Shown here one piece after another: positions 1 to 8,307 of a DNA stretch of 14,523 nt (positions are counted from its first letter, which is position 1; the number at the start of each line of letters is the position of its first letter). Origin of the DNA: DATJBF01 sp035516795 (GTDB lineage: Bacteria > Verrucomicrobiota > Verrucomicrobiia > Palsa-1439); the NCBI GenBank assembly GCA_035516795.1, contig DATIZX010000008.1, forward strand, positions 1 to 14,523. Direction: 5' to 3'. Below the pieces are notes generated by a model. The model did not search any database, had not been told where the DNA came from, and worked only from the letters and a program-made list of their open reading frames with translations. The position numbers and the translations under genes were made by a program.

Positions 1-1409
1 GTCACCTTGGCGGGTGACGATTTCACGGCTTCCGACCACGCCGACCACGTCGAATCCGGCAAGGCGGTATTGCCGGTGCGGGTGGCGATGGAGATCGTCC
101 CGTTGCCCCTCCACGAGAGATTGCCCCACGTCGTCAGAAATCGGCAATCGCGAACCTCGGTGGTCAACTCGCCGTCACGCGCCTGTTGAGGGTCGATGAG
201 ATAAGCGTTGCCGATGTTGCCGGTGCCCACGAAAGCGAGCTTGCCGTTGCGCAAGGCGAGCGTGAGCGCCTGATGTTCATCGAAATCGAAGAGTAACTCC
301 CACGTTTGACTGTTGGGAACGCGGTATACGCGGCCTTTTCCGGCCATACCCACCAAAGCGGCCCCGGTGCTGTCGATCTTCAAATCCAAGATCGATTCGT
401 TATCCCAGTTGGCCAGGCGATCCACCCGACCGTCGGCGTGCTGCACGTAAAGCGTGCCGGCGAGCAGGTTGGCCAGGCGGGCTTCGGGCGGTGTCTCGCG
501 ACCGCCAGCCATCATCTGCGCGGTCACGTTCGCGCCGAACTGGCCGGTCAATCGCTGGGTCAGTTCTTCAAACTCGGCGGCGCTGGGCCGTTGGGCCGCG
601 GGAATGCCCCGCGGACGTTTCACTTTCTGTTTGTTGACCCCGATGTAAATGTCGTTGCCGTGGACCGCCAGCGTTTTCACTTCGTCTTCGGAAAACTCGT
701 GAAGCACGACACCCTTACCCTTTTCCGTGATGCGATAAAGCAAACCGCGGTCGCTGCCGCCGGCAAGCAACGCGCCTTCTTGATCGAGCGCGAGGCACAA
801 GATGTTTGAATCTTCAGCCACGTACCATTCCTCCGCCCGTCCGTCTGCGCCGATATGGAAAATCTTCCCATCTGGTCCGGTCCCTGCGAACAGCCGGTCT
901 TGTTTGTCCACGGCGAGCGCCCAGATGTACGGGGCGCGCAGCGTGCAGAACGGCTCGTCGGATTTGGCTTCCGTCTTCTTGTCGGAAGTTGGGATTTTGA
1001 AAATTTTGCCTTCGGCCATGGTGGCCGCGTAGAGATTGCCGCGCGAGTCGAGTGCCAGGGCGGTAACGGCAATCGAGTTGGCCTCGAAAAGCTTGGTGGC
1101 AACTCCGTCCCTGCCGATCGCGTACACTTCGGCTGGCGAACCCGTGCCGAAATAGATCGTGCCGTCGCGCCCGGTGATGGAACACCAAATCTCCTTACCG
1201 AATTCCCCCACCTTGGTGCTCCCGTATCCGAGATGCAACTCGCCGTCGCTGGTGACGATCAGCCGTTGCAGCTTGCCCTTGACGAAATCCTGTGCCGAGT
1301 TCAGTTCCCAGCGCTCGGTCTTGACGGCAAACGCTGAGGCAGAAACTAAAACCGTTAGAACGGTTAGAATCGCCAAAAGGCGCAACGACGACGAAGTGTG
1401 GTTTTTCAC
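1..1409 (-). CDS. Exported beta-propeller (WD40/NHL-like) protein, partial, runs off left edge
   Basis: Reading the minus strand from GTG 1409-1407 gives 469 codons without a stop up to the window edge, so the C-terminus lies outside. The first ~28 residues form a signal peptide: a basic start (MKNH), a long Leu/Val/Ala core and an A-F-A cleavage site before VKTERW. The rest shows repeated blade signatures such as LALDSRGNLYAAT, LAVDKQDRLFAGTGPDGKIF and LRNGKLAFVGTGN, each ending in a strand that reports a value, which is typical of beta-propellers. An Ala/Glu/Gln-rich insertion (about residues 285-325) interrupts the blades. Near the edge a GNTALPDSTWSAWS-like stretch suggests the start of a sandwich domain. 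It lies 32 nt downstream of the S55 peptidase gene, so it is probably the last gene of that operon. A GGAG lies 14 nt before the GTG, which is long for a ribosome site. The protein is probably periplasmic or secreted. Ligand and function are unknown; a scaffold or sensor role is inference. Confidence 0.82.
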   Translation of the reverse strand, partial: MKNHTSSSLRLLAILTVLTVLVSASAFAVKTERWELNSAQDFVKGKLQRLIVTSDGELHLGYGSTKVGEFGKEIWCSITGRDGTIYFGTGSPAEVYAIGRDGVATKLFEANSIAVTALALDSRGNLYAATMAEGKIFKIPTSDKKTEAKSDEPFCTLRAPYIWALAVDKQDRLFAGTGPDGKIFHIGADGRAEEWYVAEDSNILCLALDQEGALLAGGSDRGLLYRITEKGKGVVLHEFSEDEVKTLAVHGNDIYIGVNKQKVKRPRGIPAAQRPSAAEFEELTQRLTGQFGANVTAQMMAGGRETPPEARLANLLAGTLYVQHADGRVDRLANWDNESILDLKIDSTGAALVGMAGKGRVYRVPNSQTWELLFDFDEHQALTLALRNGKLAFVGTGNIGNAYLIDPQQARDGELTTEVRDCRFLTTWGNLSWRGNGTISIATRTGNTALPDSTWSAWSEAVKSSPAKV

Positions 1410-1441
1410 GATTTGTACGATTTCTCCGGTTTTAGCGTTGT

Positions 1442-3205
1442 TCACTCCTGTCGGATGGGGACACGAACAGTGGCTTGGCCGCTCAGCACCCAGTCTGTCG
1501 GCTCAACGATTTGCAGTGTATCGGCGGCTGCGGTGACATCGCTGGAACTCGAATCGTCCAGGATGCCGACGACGCTGGGCGGAAGTTTTTTCAACAGCCG
1601 GCCGCGGTATTGCATCCCTTGCGTCGGGGTTTGCACCAGCGCCACCAGATCGGTATTGCGATGATTCTTTTGAATCGCATCAAGGTAATCGTCGAGACTG
1701 TCGGGCGGCGCAACGTCGGCTGGCGCAGTAGCGCCGGCCATCACAGTCACGGCGAGCGAACGCATGGTATCCGTGGCCGCCGGCACTTTGATCGGGATTG
1801 TCTTCGTCACTTCAGGCTGACCAAACGGCTTCAGCACAATACTCAACGGCACCGTCTCGCCACGTTCGACCTGGGCTTTGCTGAAGTAGGCCCGCTTGAT
1901 CTCGGCGGTCTGACGTTTCAGCTCCGCTTCGAGTTTCACGTCGATGTGCGTCACGTCCGGGTCGCCGAACGGGGTGTTGAATGCGGCCACCAGCGGCATG
2001 AGAGCTTCCGCGTCAAGCAAACCGCCGGCCGGATTAAAGAACGTGTTGGTAACGGAAATCGTCCGCGGCGATTGGCCCGGTTTGGTCGGCGCCAGGTGAG
2101 CGGTCAGTGAAATCCGCGTGGTGTTGTCCTGGGAGGCACTCGACGCGGCGTTTACGGCTTCCGCGATGGCCATGATCACCAGTTGCGGAGCGAACACTGG
2201 ATTATCCATGACCTCGACCGCGTAATGTTCGGTCTGACCCGTATCGCGGTTGGCCGCCTCGATATTCAGCGGAATCATTTTCGCCTGCACCTTGGAGTCT
2301 GCCACGATGCAGCTTTGCCAGTCGCCGATCATCGAGCCGATTTCCGCCACCGGCGCCGCCATTTTGAACGAGGTGGCCACGCTCGACATGATCGTATACA
2401 CGTTGGCCAACACCGCTGGCGCCTGCACGGCGCCGCCCTGGAAGAAAGGATGACCAAAGGCCAGAATGCGATTCTTATCAACGTACGTGGCGGTACCGAC
2501 CGCAGTGGCGTTCAGGTCGCCACGCATGATTTGGACGCCGAGAGAACCCCCCGGTTCCATGTCTCCGCTTCGCCGTGGCAGCTCCGTTCCGCCCGCGCCA
2601 CCGGCGGCAACAGCCAACATCCCAAACCGTTCAAACCGGGATGCGAACCGCTCCAAGATCCGCGGGCTGAAGCCCGACATCGACAGCGGCGTGAGCAGTG
2701 GACGCGGCGCGGAGAAATCGTCCGAAGCGCCACCCAGGATCGCATTCTGCAAATCGAACATACTGGTAGGCGCAGCGGAAGATGACAGCGTTCTCGTGCT
2801 GGCCAGAGTGGGACGTTCCAAGACGGGCCGTTCCATCTGCGCCATCATATTGTGAATGGGGGTGACGCCGGCCAGGGGATCGTTTTCGAACGACCATCCA
2901 TACGCCAGCGCCCCGATCAGCTTGCCGTCGATATAGATCGGGCTGCCGCTCATGCCGGCGATGACCTTGTGCTTCTCGAGATTCGCTCCACTCATGCGGA
3001 TCAGGATCATGTCTTGTTTCGGAAATGTGTTCTTGAGCACGCCGATGATTTCCACCTCGAACCGCTCGGGCTGAGTGCCTCTGAACACCGAGAGGCCGTA
3101 TCCTTTCATGCCGGGTTTGAGTTGGTCGGGTTGCAGAGTATCAACCGCGAACACCGGGCGGATACACAGCAGGGAAATTAAAAGCACAATTGAGTTTTTG
3201 GTCAT
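1442..3205 (-). CDS. Exported SpoIVB-type S55 family serine peptidase-like protein
   Basis: 587 residues. Residues 1-20 are a signal peptide (MTKN, then a hydrophobic core ending PVFA before VDTLQPD). The N-terminal part LKPGMKGYGLSVFRGTQPERF, then FEVEIIGVLKN, leads to VIAGMSGSPIYIDGKLIGAL at about 81-100, the hallmark of the peptidase S55 domain known from Bacillus SpoIVB; Ser86 is the expected nucleophile. A second conserved element, ILAFGHPFF (His252), follows at about 247-255. The C-terminal ~240 residues look like beta-rich domains. There is no sporulation context here, so the role is not spore-specific; family members of this layout are common in non-sporulating Acidobacteriota and Verrucomicrobiota as I recall. 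The ATG overlaps the stop of the upstream hydrolase by 4 nt (ATGA), implying translational coupling, with AAAGAG 8 nt before the start. The propeller gene follows after 32 nt. Substrate unknown. Confidence 0.88.
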   Translation of the reverse strand: MTKNSIVLLISLLCIRPVFAVDTLQPDQLKPGMKGYGLSVFRGTQPERFEVEIIGVLKNTFPKQDMILIRMSGANLEKHKVIAGMSGSPIYIDGKLIGALAYGWSFENDPLAGVTPIHNMMAQMERPVLERPTLASTRTLSSSAAPTSMFDLQNAILGGASDDFSAPRPLLTPLSMSGFSPRILERFASRFERFGMLAVAAGGAGGTELPRRSGDMEPGGSLGVQIMRGDLNATAVGTATYVDKNRILAFGHPFFQGGAVQAPAVLANVYTIMSSVATSFKMAAPVAEIGSMIGDWQSCIVADSKVQAKMIPLNIEAANRDTGQTEHYAVEVMDNPVFAPQLVIMAIAEAVNAASSASQDNTTRISLTAHLAPTKPGQSPRTISVTNTFFNPAGGLLDAEALMPLVAAFNTPFGDPDVTHIDVKLEAELKRQTAEIKRAYFSKAQVERGETVPLSIVLKPFGQPEVTKTIPIKVPAATDTMRSLAVTVMAGATAPADVAPPDSLDDYLDAIQKNHRNTDLVALVQTPTQGMQYRGRLLKKLPPSVVGILDDSSSSDVTAAADTLQIVEPTDWVLSGQATVRVPIRQE

Positions 3206-4119
3206 GGAACTGGCTCTTTGGACGCCGGTGCGCCGCTTTCTGTTGAAGAAGAAGTGACATCAGTTTTTTCGCGGTCGTCAGCCTGGACAAATTTGGAGAT
3301 CGCATCGTAATACGAATCGAACGAATCGACAAAGGCATCCTTGTGGGCACCGTGGATCTCGAGCAGTTGCCGCGGTTCGTGCGCGAGAGCGAACAGCCGG
3401 CGTGAATCGTTGAACGAAACCACCTCGTCGTCCGAACTGTGGATCAAAAGAACCGGAATATGCACGTTGCGGATTTTGGCAACGGAGTCGAATTGATTGC
3501 GGATCAGGTATTGCCAGGGGATCAGTGGCCAGCTTTCTCGAATTTCCTCGATGACCGAGGCTGAGGCGGCTTCGGTGATCAGACCGGCGGCGCGGGCCTT
3601 CGTGGCCAAATTGATGGCCACCGCTGCCCCCAAATCTTCTCCGTAAAGGTAAAGCCGTTGAGGTTTGACCCCGCGCTTCCCGACCAGATACGAGTACGCC
3701 GCTTGGGCGTCAATTGCCAGCCCGTGTTCACTCGGTGTGCCGCTGCTTTTGCCGTAGCCGCGGTAATCGAAAATAAACACATCCAACCCGATGTCGTGAA
3801 AAAGACGAACCTTCTGCAGCCGGTCGCTGCAGTTGCCATCGCCGCCGTGAAAGAAGAGCAGACAGGGAGAGACGTCCCCGCTCGCACCATCGCCCTCGTC
3901 GGATTGTTCGGGAATGAACCAGCCGTGAATGTTTACCCCGTCGGTGGTGGCGAGAATTACGGAGTCAAAAGCCAAATCGACATCCTGCGGCGTTCTCGTC
4001 AATGTGGTCGTCGGATGAAAGACATACGACTGGTCATAACTGCGGAGCAGCAGGTACAGCCCGCCCCCCAGCAGCAAGCACAGGATAAGGCGGAACCATG
4101 ATCGCGTCCTGGGTTTCAT
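3202..4119 (-). CDS. Membrane-anchored alpha/beta hydrolase (Bem46/ABHD13-like) with Asp at nucleophile elbow
   Basis: 305 residues from the ATG at 4119; a TTG at 4131 would add four residues, and neither start has a clear ribosome site. An N-terminal hydrophobic helix (LILCLLLGGGLYLLL) after basic residues suggests a signal anchor, placing the fold outside the cytoplasm. In numbering from the TTG, the hydrolase landmarks are FFHGGDGN (95-100, oxyanion loop), FDYRGYGKSSGTPSE (121-135), the nucleophile elbow YGEDLGAA (163-170), the acid loop HSSDDEVV (231-238) and the catalytic His in HGAHKD (His263). In relatives the elbow usually reads GxSxG, but here the central residue is Asp166 (codon GAT), so it cannot be a classical serine hydrolase. 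The last ~25 residues are a Ser/Thr/Glu-rich low-complexity tail. It is the first gene of a three-gene operon with the S55 peptidase. Substrate unknown. Confidence 0.85.
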   Translation of the reverse strand: MKPRTRSWFRLILCLLLGGGLYLLLRSYDQSYVFHPTTTLTRTPQDVDLAFDSVILATTDGVNIHGWFIPEQSDEGDGASGDVSPCLLFFHGGDGNCSDRLQKVRLFHDIGLDVFIFDYRGYGKSSGTPSEHGLAIDAQAAYSYLVGKRGVKPQRLYLYGEDLGAAVAINLATKARAAGLITEAASASVIEEIRESWPLIPWQYLIRNQFDSVAKIRNVHIPVLLIHSSDDEVVSFNDSRRLFALAHEPRQLLEIHGAHKDAFVDSFDSYYDAISKFVQADDREKTDVTSSSTESGAPASKEPVP

Positions 4120-4131
4120 CAATCGCTGCAA

Positions 4132-4409
4132 ACTTGGATCGCCGCTTAGTTAAGGGGAATCAGTGGCGGCACGCAATCTGAAAATCTCACCGAGTTAAAA
4201 AAGTCGCTGGGATGCATTGCGGCCTGGGAAGCCGTGCCATCGCTGCGGTGCCTTGGGCCTTGAGAATTGTACAAATTTGTCTCTCTATCGCTCTTGAGAT
4301 TTTTCCAGGCTGAGATTCGCCCCCAAAAGCCCAATTCTGGCCCCTTTTTCTCAGTTGTCTGACGAGGCATATCGCGTGCTCGATTTCCTGAGACCCCTGT
4401 GGGCGATTT
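4132..4409. promoter_or_regulatory. Divergent intergenic region between hydrolase operon and hybrid kinase
   Basis: This 278-nt gap separates two outward-transcribed genes and so must hold both promoters. It is visibly more AT-rich in places than the flanking genes. On the plus strand TTGAGA followed after about 17-18 nt by a TCTATC-like hexamer (near 4260-4290) is a weak sigma-70-like candidate, and it contains the 8-bp palindrome TTGTACAA. On the minus strand TTGCGT with TAACTA about 18 nt on (near 4145-4175) is another weak candidate. No convincing coding sequence was seen. Precise promoter boxes are guesses. Confidence 0.35.
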
Positions 4410-6338
4410 ATGGCGCAATCAACCAGCATCCAAATGCGCGTTCGCGAACGTTCACCGCGTGCCCGACTCTACGGCATGGCGCTGGTGATCACGTTGTCTT
4501 ACCTGCTCATGGGGCGGCTCAACAACGACAACGATTCTTGGGTATTGGTCAACCTTCCCGTCAGCAGCGCGTCACTCTTGTTAATTTCGCTCGCCGCAGC
4601 CGAAGCTTATCTGTACGTGCAGCGCATGCAAAAACATCACGCCGAACTCCAGTCGGCCCGGGCACGGGAGCTTGAGCTTTCGCAGCGGTTGGCCTTCCAA
4701 CGCCAGTCCACGCTCAACCAGATTTCCCGCGCCCTCATCGACAAACTCGATGTTTCCCACATCTCGCAAGAAGCCCTTGAAAAAATCGGGCAGTTGTTCG
4801 AGGCGGACGCGGTCGCGGCGTGGCTCGGTGAAAAGAATGGCGGCACGCCTCATTTCGCGCTCAAAGGCACCGTGGGATTTCTCTCGCACGACCCCGAACA
4901 ACTCAAAGCATCCGACTGGACTTTCCCTGACTTCGAGCAAACGCGCCAGGATCCGCAACAACTAATCCTCGACAAGCTGGTGGAACAGGCGCCGCCCACC
5001 CTGGCGAGCGTTGGCGAACGCGAATGGATCGTCAGCGGCGTGCTGAACCCGATTATCCGGCGCGAGGAACTCATCGGTCTGATTGGCATCTTCTACCGCA
5101 AACCGCTGAAGCTTCCCCCTTCCCTTGTCGCAGAAATGATGACTGTGGCCCACATCGTCGCCAGCGCCGTTCAAGCCGAAGAGTTGTACCGCGATCTCGT
5201 GCAGGCGCAGAAGATCGAAACCATCGGCACGCTGACCAGTGGCATCGCCCACGATTTCAACAACGTGCTGGCGGCGATCCTCGCCTGTGCCAACTACGTC
5301 AAGCAGCAAACCGATCCCGCCAGCCCCACGTACCGCTACCTGGAAGCCACCGAGGCCAGCGCGCATCGCGGCGCGGCGTTGACGAAGCAACTGCTGGCGT
5401 TCGCGCGCCGCGAAGTTCCGCGACTCACAGTGGTCAATGCAAATGACTGTATCGAGCAGACGTTGAAAATGCTCGACCGCAGTTTCGACAAAGCGATTCT
5501 CATCCAACGCCAGTTTGCCAAGGACCTCCGCCCGATCGAAGTCGAACCTTCGCAACTGGAACAGGTCATTCTCAACATCGCCGTCAACGCGCGCGACGCC
5601 ATGCCCGAAGGCGGCATGTTCACCATTACCACGCGCAACGCGCGCCTTGATGAGTCCGATCCGCGTCGCCCGGCCGTGTCGTTACCGGATGGTGATTACG
5701 TCGTGCTCGGTTTTCGCGACACCGGCACCGGGATGGACGGCCTAACGCTGGCTCGTATTTTCGAGCCGTTCTTTACAACGAAGAATCCCGGCAAAGGCAC
5801 GGGGCTGGGCCTGTCTCTGGTGCAGAACATCATCAAAGGATTCGGCGGCGAAATCCGCGTGGAATCAAAGGCCGGCCAAGGCGCCTTGTTTGAAATTTTC
5901 CTGCCGGCCTCGGACAAAATGCCGACGGTTATGACGGCGGCGGCATCACCTATCGTTCGTGGCGGACACGAATGCATTTTGCTTGCGGAGGACGAGGAAG
6001 TGATTCGCGAGATGGCGCAAATCGGTTTGGAATCCAAAGGCTACAAAGTGTTGACTGCGGCCGATGGAGCGGCGGCCGCCTCTCTCTATCGCGAGCATTC
6101 TGAAGAAATCGATTTGGTCGTCGCCGACATGGTGATGCCGTGCATGAGTGGTCCGGAATTGTTTGCGAGGCTTAAAGAAGTCAATCCCGGCGTGCGCGTC
6201 ATCGTTTCCAGCGGCTACAGCCACGATCAGGAAGGTCAGCGGATGCTCCGCCACGGCTGTCTTGGCTATCTGCAAAAGCCGTACAACATCGAATCGCTCA
6301 ACCAAACCATCCGCTCCGTGCTCGACTCTGGGTTGTGA
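4410..6338 (+). CDS. Membrane-anchored hybrid sensor histidine kinase (GAF-HisKA-HATPase-REC)
   Basis: 642 residues. Two hydrophobic segments (about 20-37 and 44-70) anchor it in the inner membrane with a very short external loop, followed by a coiled-coil-like Gln/Arg/Glu stretch (72-100). Residues ~100-255 resemble a GAF sensor domain. The dimerisation/phosphoacceptor box is TLTSGIAHDFNNVLAAI with His281 (FixL/NtrB-type HDFNN). The catalytic domain shows the N box (NIAVNARDAMPEGG, Asn393), G1 (DTGTGM, Asp437), F box (FEPFFTTK) and G2 (GKGTGLGLS). The C-terminal receiver domain (~519-642) has the acidic pocket EDEE (527-530), phosphoacceptor Asp573 in VVADMVMP, Ser600/601 and Lys623 in LQKPY. 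All catalytic residues are present. It would autophosphorylate on His281 and pass phosphate to its own receiver; the partner regulator or phosphotransfer protein is not in the window. The last 41 codons recur as a remnant at 8308-8433. The input signal is unknown. Confidence 0.93.
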   Translation: MAQSTSIQMRVRERSPRARLYGMALVITLSYLLMGRLNNDNDSWVLVNLPVSSASLLLISLAAAEAYLYVQRMQKHHAELQSARARELELSQRLAFQRQSTLNQISRALIDKLDVSHISQEALEKIGQLFEADAVAAWLGEKNGGTPHFALKGTVGFLSHDPEQLKASDWTFPDFEQTRQDPQQLILDKLVEQAPPTLASVGEREWIVSGVLNPIIRREELIGLIGIFYRKPLKLPPSLVAEMMTVAHIVASAVQAEELYRDLVQAQKIETIGTLTSGIAHDFNNVLAAILACANYVKQQTDPASPTYRYLEATEASAHRGAALTKQLLAFARREVPRLTVVNANDCIEQTLKMLDRSFDKAILIQRQFAKDLRPIEVEPSQLEQVILNIAVNARDAMPEGGMFTITTRNARLDESDPRRPAVSLPDGDYVVLGFRDTGTGMDGLTLARIFEPFFTTKNPGKGTGLGLSLVQNIIKGFGGEIRVESKAGQGALFEIFLPASDKMPTVMTAAASPIVRGGHECILLAEDEEVIREMAQIGLESKGYKVLTAADGAAAASLYREHSEEIDLVVADMVMPCMSGPELFARLKEVNPGVRVIVSSGYSHDQEGQRMLRHGCLGYLQKPYNIESLNQTIRSVLDSGL

Positions 6339-6448
6339 CTCGTTGCGGCAGCAACTCGCCGGCGCGCCACGAGACGTCTTGAACCCTTCACATCGAATTC
6401 GCAGTTCGTAGAAGCTGCCGATCAAACCACGAGACAGCGTTAACACTG

Positions 6449-8116
6449 CTAGTGCGAATGCAATCGGAAAAACCTGGCCGTGGCGCTCGCACTGTTGGTC
6501 ACAACAAAACTGCTGCCAACGACTACCACTGTGTCGGTTACGGGACTCCAGACTCCCGCCACCAGATCCGTGGTTGTCTCAAGCAGAACTCCGGGGGTGT
6601 TTGTTGGCCAACTGAGAAGAATTTGGCTGGACGGCAAAAGCCCAATTCCGAGGGCATCGGCAGTGAGGAAGGTAATCGGCTCGGAACTGTTGCCATTCGC
6701 GATCACGCTCAACGCATACGCTCCGGAGGCTAATCCGTTCGGCAATGTCAACTCCGTCGAAACCAGTGTGTTGCCGGTCATGACCCCGGTGCTGCTCCAG
6801 TTGAACGTCCGGGCGTAATAAACGTTACCGTTGGCATCGACCATGCGCACGATCGGATAATTGCTGTTCATCTGCGCGTCGTCGCCGTAAGCCGCGCCTT
6901 CGGAAATGCCATTGAACAGCGTGCCGGTCAGGTGATACGAGCCATCGCCGTTGGAATTCAGACTGACAATGGTCGGCTTTCCCTCCGGCAGCGGAAAGCC
7001 GCTCGGCTGATACAAGTAGAGTTGCGAACTGTAAGCGGAGAACAGCACGCTGCCATCGGGCAGGTCGAGCATCCGTCCGTAAAATGCAGAACCCGGATAG
7101 GTGAGCCCGGTAGGGCCATTGACCCGCGTGAATGCATTGGAAACCGGGTCGTACTCGTAGAAACTCACTGGCGTGGGATAATGATCGGCCGCGGTCGGAG
7201 CCGGCGAAACGGCGCACAGAATCTTGCCGTCTACCATCATGGCTGCGGGCGCATCGGGGGTTCCTTGTCCATTCGGGATATCCGGGCCGGCCACCCACGA
7301 GCCCGGGCTGGCGGTGCCCGAGGGAGTATAAATCGCCGTGTGCCCCGTGGAACCGAGATAAAACGCCTGCCCGGACGCCAACAATATCCCGGCACCCAGT
7401 TCAAACCCGTAAGAGTCATAAAGCGAGACTGGCACCTTGGCGTCATCGACCCACGCATTCAGCGATGAGATGTATCTTTCTGTGTTGGTGCCGAAGGGAT
7501 CGATGGCGAGAATACTGTTGTCGGAAAGCTTAACCCAACTGGCTTCATCCTGATCGTAGCCGCGGTACAGGTTCGGCCCTGCCAACCATGTGTTCGACAC
7601 AGGATCGTAAATCACGGTGCCGCCGTAAACGCTGGGGATTACCGGAGCAATCAGCACCGTGCCGTCAGGCAAAATTTCCGAAGTCGAATCCAAGAAACTC
7701 TGCCCTGATGCTGGTGTCAGGGTCCACGTGTTACTCTGAGGATCGTATACCTCGGCCGTGGTGACATTCGTTGCGCTGCCGTACTCTCCGCCGGCGACAA
7801 AAACTCGTCCATCCTTCAAGACCTGAGAGGAGTAGTAGAGTCGCGAATCATGCATGGAGGCCAAGGTCGACCAAGTACCGTTCGCATAGCTGCCGTTAGC
7901 CGGAGTCAGCCGATACCAGTTCGCCGACGCGCCGCCCCATCCGCCCTGGGCCATCACCGTGCCATCGGATAGGAGTAAGACGGTTCCGATGCCTTCTGGC
8001 GCGGTGTGGGAAAGCGCTGTCCATGTTCCGGCCTGCAAAGGTTGCAAACCGAGGAGAACAGATGCGATCAACAACAGACGCTGTTGATGCCAAATAGTCT
8101 TAAAGCCAGCCTTCAC
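6449..8116 (-). CDS. Exported kelch/galactose-oxidase-like protein with Verrucomicrobia-type C-terminal module
   Basis: I chose the GTG at 8116-8114, preceded by AAAGGAAG at about 5 nt; the longer frame to 8227 only adds a non-signal-like extension. This gives 555 residues. Residues 1-29 are a signal peptide (basic start, LLLIASVLLGL core, LQA cleavage). Kelch-like blades follow (~40-375), with repeats such as VFVAGGEYGS...AEVYDPQSNTWT, GGTVIYDPVSNTWLAG and FYEYDPVSNAF. Residues ~381-485 match the early-set domain that closes galactose-oxidase-like proteins (DUF1929-like; GAAYGDDAQMNSNYPIVRM). The last ~65 residues (LLSWPTN...VWSPVTD...ARFFRLHSH) are a beta-sandwich-like tail typical of Verrucomicrobiota secreted proteins. 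Only one Cys is present, which argues against the crosslinked Tyr-Cys copper-radical site of true galactose oxidase. Probably an extracellular carbohydrate-binding or structural protein. It is convergent with the hybrid kinase gene. Confidence 0.83.
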   Translation of the reverse strand: MKAGFKTIWHQQRLLLIASVLLGLQPLQAGTWTALSHTAPEGIGTVLLLSDGTVMAQGGWGGASANWYRLTPANGSYANGTWSTLASMHDSRLYYSSQVLKDGRVFVAGGEYGSATNVTTAEVYDPQSNTWTLTPASGQSFLDSTSEILPDGTVLIAPVIPSVYGGTVIYDPVSNTWLAGPNLYRGYDQDEASWVKLSDNSILAIDPFGTNTERYISSLNAWVDDAKVPVSLYDSYGFELGAGILLASGQAFYLGSTGHTAIYTPSGTASPGSWVAGPDIPNGQGTPDAPAAMMVDGKILCAVSPAPTAADHYPTPVSFYEYDPVSNAFTRVNGPTGLTYPGSAFYGRMLDLPDGSVLFSAYSSQLYLYQPSGFPLPEGKPTIVSLNSNGDGSYHLTGTLFNGISEGAAYGDDAQMNSNYPIVRMVDANGNVYYARTFNWSSTGVMTGNTLVSTELTLPNGLASGAYALSVIANGNSSEPITFLTADALGIGLLPSSQILLSWPTNTPGVLLETTTDLVAGVWSPVTDTVVVVGSSFVVTNSASATARFFRLHSH

Positions 8117-8277
8117 CCGGTCTTCCTTTGCAGCCGCGCCCCAATAAGGTTGCGGGTTCCTCACATGATTCCAACCGCGAGACAACAGGCGCGGCCCGTC
8201 TGACGACCCGAGCTGATATTGGAGCACAAATGGACGGCCGGTTCAAGAATTTACAGTGCGTCTTGCATGAGTTTAGT

Positions 8278-8299
8278 GCCCGGAATGATCGTTCCGGGC
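8278..8299. repeat. Perfect 8-bp stem hairpin beside the REC remnant
   Basis: GCCCGGAA and TTCCGGGC are perfect inverted arms separated by the 6-nt loop TGATCG. The hairpin ends 8 nt before the point where similarity to the hybrid kinase begins (8308). No T-tract follows on either strand, so it is not a standard intrinsic terminator. It may mark the rearrangement junction or act on the kelch gene promoter side; both are guesses. Confidence 0.5.
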
Positions 8300-8307
8300 G
8301 AACGGCT

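Noticed and set aside
306..1337. Plus-strand open frames across the left end (for example 306-809 and 855-1337)
   Set aside because: They are antisense to a continuous minus-strand frame with a signal peptide and propeller blade motifs; their translations show no family-like pattern.
1442..3205. Sporulation locus suggested by the SpoIVB-type domain
   Set aside because: No other sporulation gene is present, and S55 domains occur widely in non-sporulating Gram-negative bacteria.
6339..6448. Intrinsic terminator between the convergent kinase and kelch genes
   Set aside because: A 5-bp GTTGC/GCAAC stem with GGCA loop is present at 6342-6355, but there is no T-tract and the stem is weak.
6449..8116. 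True galactose oxidase
   Set aside because: Only one Cys is visible, so the Tyr-Cys radical cofactor is not supported; the fold match alone does not give the reaction.
8117..8227. Longer N-terminus of the kelch protein to 8227
   Set aside because: The extra 37 residues are not signal-like, whereas the GTG at 8116 has a good ribosome site and starts a clean signal peptide.
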